Below are positions 57,269-64,000 of a DNA stretch of 64,000 nt, in pieces. The DNA is from Straminergon stramineum. Lineage: Eukaryota > Streptophyta > Bryopsida > Hypnales > Calliergonaceae. The stretch lies in contig OY987265.1 in the NCBI GenBank assembly GCA_963920665.1, forward strand, positions 22,821,001 through 22,885,000, in the 5' to 3' direction. Numbering within the stretch: the first letter of the stretch is position 1; each line of letters opens with the position of its first letter. The notes below the pieces were generated by a model. That model was given only the letters and a program-made list of their open reading frames with translations. It did no database searches and was not told where the DNA came from. Position numbers and translations under genes: made by a program.

Positions 57269-57555
57269 ACAAAGGTTTGTAGTGTTGGTGTACACTCATA
57301 TTGATCCTTGAAACATGATGGTGGACTTTAGATGAATAGATTCTTAATTTATACCAATCTTAATATAAAAGTGGAATGTTTTTGTTTCATTAGGATTAAC
57401 TAAAAAAACCATACATAACATTGCATAACAACCATCAATCCTCCTTTTGGTGGGAGCAAGGTTGTCTTGCCAAATACCACAATACTTTGTCTAACATGAC
57501 ATTTAACATATTAGCATGAGCTTTTGCCTATTTCTTAAGTAGATTCTTAGAATCT

Positions 57556-59231
57556 TCAACTCCTAAAGGACCATTGTCCCTTTGAAGGACAAATTGGATT
57601 TTAGGCAGGTACCTACAAGCTCAACTTTTGTCATGTTTTTTTGAAACTTTTTTTGAAGATAGAAAAATTGATTAGTTTTGTGGGTATATGATTTTTTTTC
57701 AATTGGTGCCTTGAACAAAAGTTATGCCCAAATAATCTCAAAATAGGGGAGATCGAGCAACAACAAAACATTCAAAACATTCAATTTTTTTCCATTTTCT
57801 TTTTCTCATAGATTATATTTCTATCTACATGGGAAGCTTTGATTCATTTACTTTAGAAAAGTGATGTGAAGTTTATGGACAATCTTGTATCTTGGGCAAT
57901 CTAAGTAGTAAGTATCTTCTTGAGAAAAGAACTTGTAGGATTCATTTTTTAATGCAATTTTTACAACTTAAAAATAAATAAATTTCCACATGGTTTAGTT
58001 TGTAGGCTAGAACAATCTCACTATTGAGATTAGTGCATTTGAATTCCCTCTTAGAAATATTAATAATTTAGATTTTCCTTCTTTCTTATATCTACTTCTA
58101 TTAACCATTTTTTGTAAGAATGAAGATTAAGTTGTGTTTTTTTTCCTAGACTCTCAACTCAATTTTCCAGCACAAAAATTTAAACCTTAAAACTTTGTAG
58201 TACAAAAAATTGAAGTTAAGAAGGCTTAAAGTCAAATAATGTAGTCTTGCAATGTGAAAAAAAAATTGTTTTTTTCACTATGAATGCAAATATCTTGTAA
58301 TCTATATGGTCAAAACTTTTGAAATTTATACCACACATTCTCATACTAGTTAGGTATAAGATCATGTGATTAGATGTCCAAAAAAAACAATTTTCAATTT
58401 TTTTTTCTCTTTGCAATAGAAATGATAGTTTTGAGGGGTGATTGCAAGAAACACTTGTCCTATTTTTTGTCCCCTTGCCCTCAGACATGTGGTTTTTTGG
58501 TCATAATTTTTGCATCGTAAGTCCGTTTGTCTTGAAATTAGGAATGAAGGTACACATAAAAGTTTCACACATTCTGTATTTTTTGGGTTTTTAAAAAAAA
58601 TTAATTTATTATTTTTAAAGTGCCCCCAATTGGGTATCTACCTTGGCCATTTTGGGGGATTTTGAGCCAAAGTTGTACCCAAAAATGCAAATTGGAAGCC
58701 ACAAATTGGAGAAGCTGGAGTTGTATTTGTGTTCCAATGAGAGACGAAGAGTTTTTTGCAAAAAAACTTTGCATGAGGTGTCTACATGAGGCCAAAGTGA
58801 CTGTTGTTCGCGCACATTTTTTGGGCAGAAAAAAATAAATTTTGAAGAAATTCTTGGTGCAATGTGAGAGCAAGCTTGTCTACAAAAATGGCTTTTTTTT
58901 TTGGGAATTTTTTGAATTTTTTTGAATTACTAAAAATGAAAAGGTTTATAGACCCCTTTTTTGCTATTTTTTGTTGCCAGTGGCTTCTAAAATACTACAT
59001 AGTAGTCTATAGTACTACATAGTACTGAATCAACGGTTAAGATCTCAAGGCGCCCAAAATCGACGGTTGAGATTCGTAGGCACAGTCTAACGTATGAAAT
59101 TGATAGTAGTTTGTAGTACTGCTAGTCCTACGGCCAAAAATCAGGTTTTTGAGCCAGAGACATGAAGTGTTTCTTGCAATCACCCTAAGTGTTATTTGGA
59201 AAAAAGAAGGCCTTGGTCCTTTCAGGGTTAA
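57556..59231. mobile_element. TTAA-type element candidate carrying a nested insertion
   Basis: It starts TCAA-CTCCTAAAGGACCATTG and ends GCCTTGGTCCTTTCAGGG-TTAA. A second element (58437-59184) is nested near its right end. The related sequence at 44370-44570 lacks that nested block (GAGTGATTTTTGTCAAAAAATAGG), giving a rough empty site. Confidence 0.5.
58437..59184 (+). mobile_element. 748-bp inverted-repeat element, copy A (nested)
   Basis: Both ends carry GGTGATTGCAAGAAACACTT, inverted. Copy B at 59338-60065 is the same family in reverse orientation: the left part of A (GTCCTATTTTTTGTCCC, GGTTTTTTGGTCATAA) is complementary to the right part of B. Short frames inside do not resemble a transposase. 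Confidence 0.75.
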
Positions 59232-59337
59232 GGATATTTAAGAATATCTTTAGAATATTTGAGCATAATCTACAGGTATGTCCAACATACTAGACAAATA
59301 TTCAATACAATAATGTTCAATAGACATCCTATAAGAA

Positions 59338-60065
59338 GGTGATTGCAAGAAACACTTCATGTTTTGGGCTCAAAAGTGTAGTTTTTGGCCATAGGAACTA
59401 ACAATACTGCATAGAACTATCAATATTGCGTGTTAGTGGTGCACTAGCAAATCCAAATCGTTGATTCAGTATTACGCAGTACTGTGTAGCACTATAGACT
59501 ACTATGGGGTACTATAGAAGCCATTGGGAGCAAAAAAAGTAGAATAGGGGTCTGTGGACCTTTTCATTTTTAGTAATTCAAAAAAAAATTCCAAAATTTT
59601 CCATAAAAAAAGTCTTTTTTCTAGAGAACATTGTGTTGGCATTGCACCAAAAAATTCATGTAGGAAATTTTTTCCCTCTTCATAGTCTTCGCACAAAGTA
59701 AGATCACTTTGACCCTATGTATGCAATTGACATGTTGCTATTTTCATAAAATTTCATTGTGAGTCCTTGTATTGTTAGTAGACCTCCGATATGTCCATTT
59801 TGTAGCTTCAAGTTTGCAATTTTGGGTCAAAAATAGGACTACAAACCTCCAAAATGGCCAAGGCAAACATCCAATCAGGGGCCATTTAAAAATAGTAAAA
59901 TCATTTTTAAAATTAAGAAAAATTACTCAATGTTTGAAACTACTACATGTACCATTAGTACAAATTTCACACCAAATGGACAAACAATGCAAAAGTTATG
60001 ACCAAAAAACCATCCGTCCAAGGGCAAAGGGACAAAAAATAGGACAAGTGTTTCTTGCAATCACC
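59338..60065 (-). mobile_element. 728-bp inverted-repeat element, copy B
   Basis: It has the same terminal repeat as copy A and lies in the opposite direction, separated from A by 153 bp. Internal landmarks (CCAAAATGGCCAAGG, TTATGACCAAAAAACC) are complements of those in copy A. Superfamily is uncertain because no clean target duplication was found. Confidence 0.75.
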
Positions 60066-62000
60066 AAGACAAATATGGATCAAAATGCATCTAACAAGAA
60101 AACTTTGGATAGGTGGACCATCCCTCTCTAGGATACCACAAGGGAAACTTTCAATAAAATTCAAAACACACCATTGGTCTATTGAATGCCTTCATCCAAT
60201 GTTAGGGAGCCATCCTAAATTTGGGAAAATAACAAAAGGATACCCCTTACATTGGTTAACCTTTAAAATGACATTCACTTGTCTAGAGGGCAACCCAAAA
60301 GGAAATCAAAAATCTCCTTGAAATAAAGTATGGGTCTTGTTGCTTGCTCAATGTTTGTGTAGTCATGGCACACAAAAGTGAATAGTGAATAATGCTTTGA
60401 CTTTGTAGCTTGAATGTGGTGCTTGGCAAGACACATTCACAATTGAAGTGGGCTCAATAGGTTGAAACATTCTAAGAAATTACAAAAAACACTTTCTGTC
60501 AACAATTCACTCGAAACCAATCCCAAGGGGGTTAGCCTGTCATTTCACCTTGAAATGATGCTAAGAATACAAAGTGTCCGATAGATGACTTCATTATTAT
60601 AGGAAGAAAAAATGCACCTATTGTTGCAAAAATTGAATCATATTTGAATGAGTACGGCGGCATCCTTCCAGGGTTAAGCGTTAACAATGTTAATATGCAC
60701 TCACTGGATGCTTGTTCCATCATTTTTAGGTATTGTTATCTTGGATTCTCCCATGCTCATGGACAAGCTGACGTTGGACATGTCCGAAAAAAAATCCTGC
60801 AAGCGCAGCTGAAGTCAGCTTAAGCTCATAGGAATCCGGGATAACTTAGAAAGGATTATAAGGAAAGCACGTCTTCATCTTCCAGAGGGGCCCAGCTCTG
60901 TACCTCCTTCGCTTTGGATTGGTTGCGTCTGCCACGATATCCAGGAGCTGAAGGATTCCTTCCCTTCCTACGAGACTCTCGCTTGAGTGACGACACCAAG
61001 CTCCATGGCTCCGTAATAACAACACTAATAAGTCGGACCAAATTGAGATGCACAAGTGGAACTCAAGTTATTAATTCTAGAACTGTACATACATTGCTGT
61101 AGCAGGAGATGCCGGCACTCATTGTTGTATACCACATTTTCTACGGCCATTTTCTACTATAACAAACTTTAAATATAACATTATAGTGACTTCCAAGACA
61201 AACGGAACAGCAACCAACAAAAGTTAACACGATTTCTTGTTGCAAAAATTGCATTATAAAACAAAAAGTGGCATCTCTTGTGCTAGATGAATAACCTGGG
61301 ACTGCCAAGATTCCTCTTTCCTACGACTACCGGTACACAAAGCTTTGCCATTGCCATTTTATTGGAAAGTCCCGCAGTTGTTTCGGAGACGAAAGAGTAG
61401 TGGAGATTGTACTGTACAAGGGGGATATTCTGAGGATTACCAGTATCCGTTGCGAGAGGTGCTTTCTCTTGACAGTGTGCTAAGGTAGTACAAAGAGCAG
61501 CGGCTGTACTGGAGACTTCGGTCTCTATTTTGTGTGAGGATTTGCTTGGAAATCCTGGAGTTGAGGTTCTCGTTTTGTTGATCTTCACTACTGGGTAAGT
61601 ACAATTCAGGTTGCGAGCGGGGTTGCGAGCTGCTGAATTGTGGTGTTCTTCAACACTGTTTTGCTAGGATTAAGGTTTGAGTGTTGTGTGTGAATTTGGT
61701 GTGTTTGTTTTTTGAGGTGTTTTGGTGGGAGAGAAGTGGTTGGGTAGTGCCACTTGTCACAGATATAGCCATTTGGTACATACTAGAAGAATCTCAACGT
61801 TTCCATCTAGCTAGAGTTGATTTCAATTTTGTTTCTCTGGAGGATCGGAGTGGATTACATGTCCCAGTTGCAGTATGTGCGATTTTAGTCTCTCGCACTG
61901 ACTTGAAAACCGGTTCATGTTGAAAGTTGATTATCGCTATCATAGTTAATAATTGTTTGCAGTTTTGTCGGAAATTGCTAGCAAATTACACACTTCGGTG
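60066..62000 (+). promoter_or_regulatory. Intergenic DNA and probable 5' leader of the malic enzyme gene
   Basis: Bases 60066-60.7 kb are AT-rich; AGGG-TTAA at 60667-60677 looks like the right end of another TTAA element. From about 60.85 kb the DNA is less AT-rich. A donor-like GG|GTAAGTAC at about 61592 and an acceptor TTTGCAG at 61961 suggest a 5' untranslated intron ending 40 bp before the ATG. A basic minus-strand frame at 60856-61053 was seen but not identified. Confidence 0.4.
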
Positions 62001-64000
62001 ATGGAGACCCAAGTCAAGGCCGTTCGCGGTGGACCGGATGTGGCGGACTTGGACAAGAGTGAGATAATTGGAGGTGGTGGAGTGGGTGACACTTACTGTG
62101 AAGATGCTGCCAGTGAGAATCAGTCCTTCACTCCTTGGAGTCGACTTGTTGCAAGGCACGCCCTTACTAACTATTCCTCTCTACGGAAAATTAGGTTGTG
62201 GCTACATATTTCAGTTGGGTTTTATTTATTTTTTAATATTTGTCTCTTCGTTCTTACAATTGGAGTGTGCACGTTTCAGTGGGGTGGAGCTTCTACGAGA
62301 TCCTCGTTACAACAAGGGAACTGCGTTCTCTGACAGGGAGCGAGAGGCGCACTACTTGAGGGGTCTCCTCCCTCCTGTTGTGATGTCACAGGAGCTTCAG
62401 GCATGCTTGCCCTCGATCCTTTCTCCTTTATCAGAATTTGACAATTTTTTGGGCTTATGAGTCTTTCAATGGATAGTCTTTACTTCTCCGCTAATGCTGT
62501 AAACAGTATGTAAACTTGTGCAGAACCCCTGTATCAAAAAACAAACCTTCTAGGTCGTTTCAACCTCTGAGTGGAATAAGTCAACATCCTTCATTTTTGG
62601 GGGGAATGCTGTTTCAGCTGGGGCTTGCTCTATACCAACATGTGTAGTTAATGTGGGTTCAGAAATGCTGAGCTACAAATAAATTGTGGATTGCAAAGAC
62701 AACGTATGGTTTTTTTGCAGTTACTCACTGCGATTGCACATTTTTGTGTGGTGTTTTCAGTATCTTACATCTTGTAGATTAGCCTCTCATGCAGCAGAAT
62801 TACATCATGCTCCCAATTATTCTTTCGTGGTCTGCGGGGAGACAGAATTGGAAAAGAGATGTATTGACAAGTCATGCCAGTGACCATGTGTAATTTGTTG
62901 ATGGTAGATTCAACGCATACTACAAAACGTGCGCTTATACGAAACCGACCTCGAGAGGTATGTCGAAGTGATGGATTTACAGGTGCGCACTATTTCCTCT
63001 CCTTCAGTTGACGTGTTGCATCATTTCCAAACTTTCTGCAAATCGCATCAAGTTTCTTCCATTTTAACAGACAATTGAATAGTCTTTTTCAGCGATGTGA
63101 CCCCAAAGACTCATCTGCTAGTGAAAATGATGTCATTGTCTAGTAGTGGAAACATGGTCTGTATAGACCAGAGAAATGACCACAATAAGACCCACGATTG
63201 GTCTATTTGACCATGTGAATTTTCTTGTAATTTGTTTTCCTTGGTCGACACAAATCATGTTTCCTCTAACGAGTTAAGTTGATTCTTTGTGTGCATTAGT
63301 TAAGACGAAATATTTCAGAACCATTTGTTTGAGGTTGCCATTAATTATCTGACTAGTGCCATTGTTTTACCGACATTGAATAGGAACGAAATGAGAGGCT
63401 GTTCTACAAGATTCTGATTGACCATGTGGAGGAGCTGTTGCCCATCGTGTATACCCCAACTGTGGGAGAGGCATGCCAGAAGTTTGGCAGTATCTTCCGC
63501 CGTCCTCATGGTCTTTACATCTCCCTTAAGGACAAGTGAGGCCTCTCTTCACATGTTCTTTTCATCATTTTGGAATAGTTCATACTGGGGTCTAGATTTT
63601 CTACAATTTTATTTATTTTTGGACCAACACGTGCAATGTTCTTTTCTGATTCTGGTGATATCAAATTTGACCTCATCTAATTTATGCTTCTAAAAATATG
63701 GTCGATGGAATTGGCCGTATCGAAGCCGGTAATTCTTGGTCTTTTATGTATTAATGCCATACCTTGTTCTTCTTTGATGGTCTTGAATTCAAGATTATGA
63801 AGACGGTTCTTCATTTTCGTATGCAAAGAACTCGATCTGGCCATGCTGCATTTTATTTTTTATCTTGAAGATTCTGAATTGTGCGTAGTTACGTAGGAAT
63901 TATAAAATTTCACATTAGATTGACATTAGAACGACTCTGCTGCAGAGGTCATGTGCTGGATTGTCTGAGGAACTGGGCAGAGCCAAACGTGGGGGTCATT
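62001..64000 (+). CDS. NADP-ME: NADP-dependent malic enzyme, N-terminal part (cut by the right edge)
   Basis: Five exons, 199 codons in the window: 62001-62194, 62280-62400, 62908-62982, 63384-63535 and 63946-64000 onward. The ATG at 62001 gives [12 protein letters not shown] with no transit-peptide character, so the product is probably cytosolic. Family landmarks in order: [84 protein letters not shown] (with the catalytic Tyr) and [19 protein letters not shown]. It oxidatively decarboxylates malate to pyruvate and makes NADPH. Oddities: exon 2 must end at CAG|GCATGC, a GC donor, and exon 1 carries about 14 residues ([13 protein letters not shown] region) that relatives lack. The cofactor-binding half lies beyond the window. 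Confidence 0.9.

Noticed and set aside
58600..60320. Several 65-120 codon frames in the 58-60 kb elements
   Set aside because: They fall inside inverted-repeat elements, differ between copies and show no transposase motif.
60846..61055. Basic minus-strand frame upstream of the malic enzyme gene
   Set aside because: It resembles a C-terminal tail but has no supporting neighbouring exon and overlaps the probable promoter of the gene on the other strand.
62068..62460. 130-codon frame across the malic enzyme exon 1-2 junction
   Set aside because: It reads exon 1 in the wrong frame and runs through the intron. The spliced model matches the family.

Overview
This is nuclear DNA from a land plant. 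Coding sequence is confined to islands of short exons with GT-AG introns ending in TGCAG-type acceptors. These lie in very AT-rich, repeat-filled intergenic DNA. The protein set is typical of plants: an AP2/ERF factor, an RS-rich PRP28-type spliceosomal helicase, a SPOUT1/C9orf114-type RNA methyltransferase, a 4CL-like acyl-CoA ligase and an NADP-malic enzyme. A moss or other early-diverging land plant would fit the intron sizes and the gene density of about one gene per 10 kb, but that placement is inference.

Layout. 1-235: possible last exon of a gene cut by the left edge. 1.1-5.3 kb: small TTAA-flanked repeats and a foldback repeat. About 5.6-24.3 kb: a diverged tandem duplication whose two units each carry one AP2/ERF gene (9474-11078 and 21263-22861). 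The left unit also carries a dead copy of the terminal exon of the helicase gene, so the right unit, joined to the intact helicase, is the original. 24220-33004 (minus): complete 25-exon PRP28 helicase, about 933 residues. 33.0-37.9 kb: its leader, then repeats. 37956-42232 (plus): complete 11-exon SPOUT-class methyltransferase, about 416 residues. 42.2-47.8 kb: AT-rich DNA with a SINE that has an 18-bp target duplication and a long hairpin. About 47.85-53.53 kb (plus): 4CL-like gene broken by several frameshifts, followed by a 144-bp near-perfect hairpin. 54-60 kb: terminal-inverted-repeat elements, including two that form a 1.6-kb palindrome. 62001-64000 (plus): first five exons of a cytosolic-type NADP-malic enzyme, cut by the right edge.

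The strongest unusual signal is the repeat population. Many elements are flanked by TTAA or a one-base variant and begin CCC/CTCC and end GGG, which is the signature of piggyBac-type transposition. One of them (13408-14334) has a clean empty TTAA site in the paralogous unit at 6448-6451, so the target duplication can be read directly. No transposase was seen, so these are non-autonomous. The second notable signal is that the ERF pair is identical for 1565 bp inside units that are otherwise clearly diverged, which points to recent gene conversion.

The genes do not form a pathway; they are ordinary independent eukaryotic genes. Gene models were built by hand from reading frame, splice signals and remembered family alignments, so exon edges are predictions.
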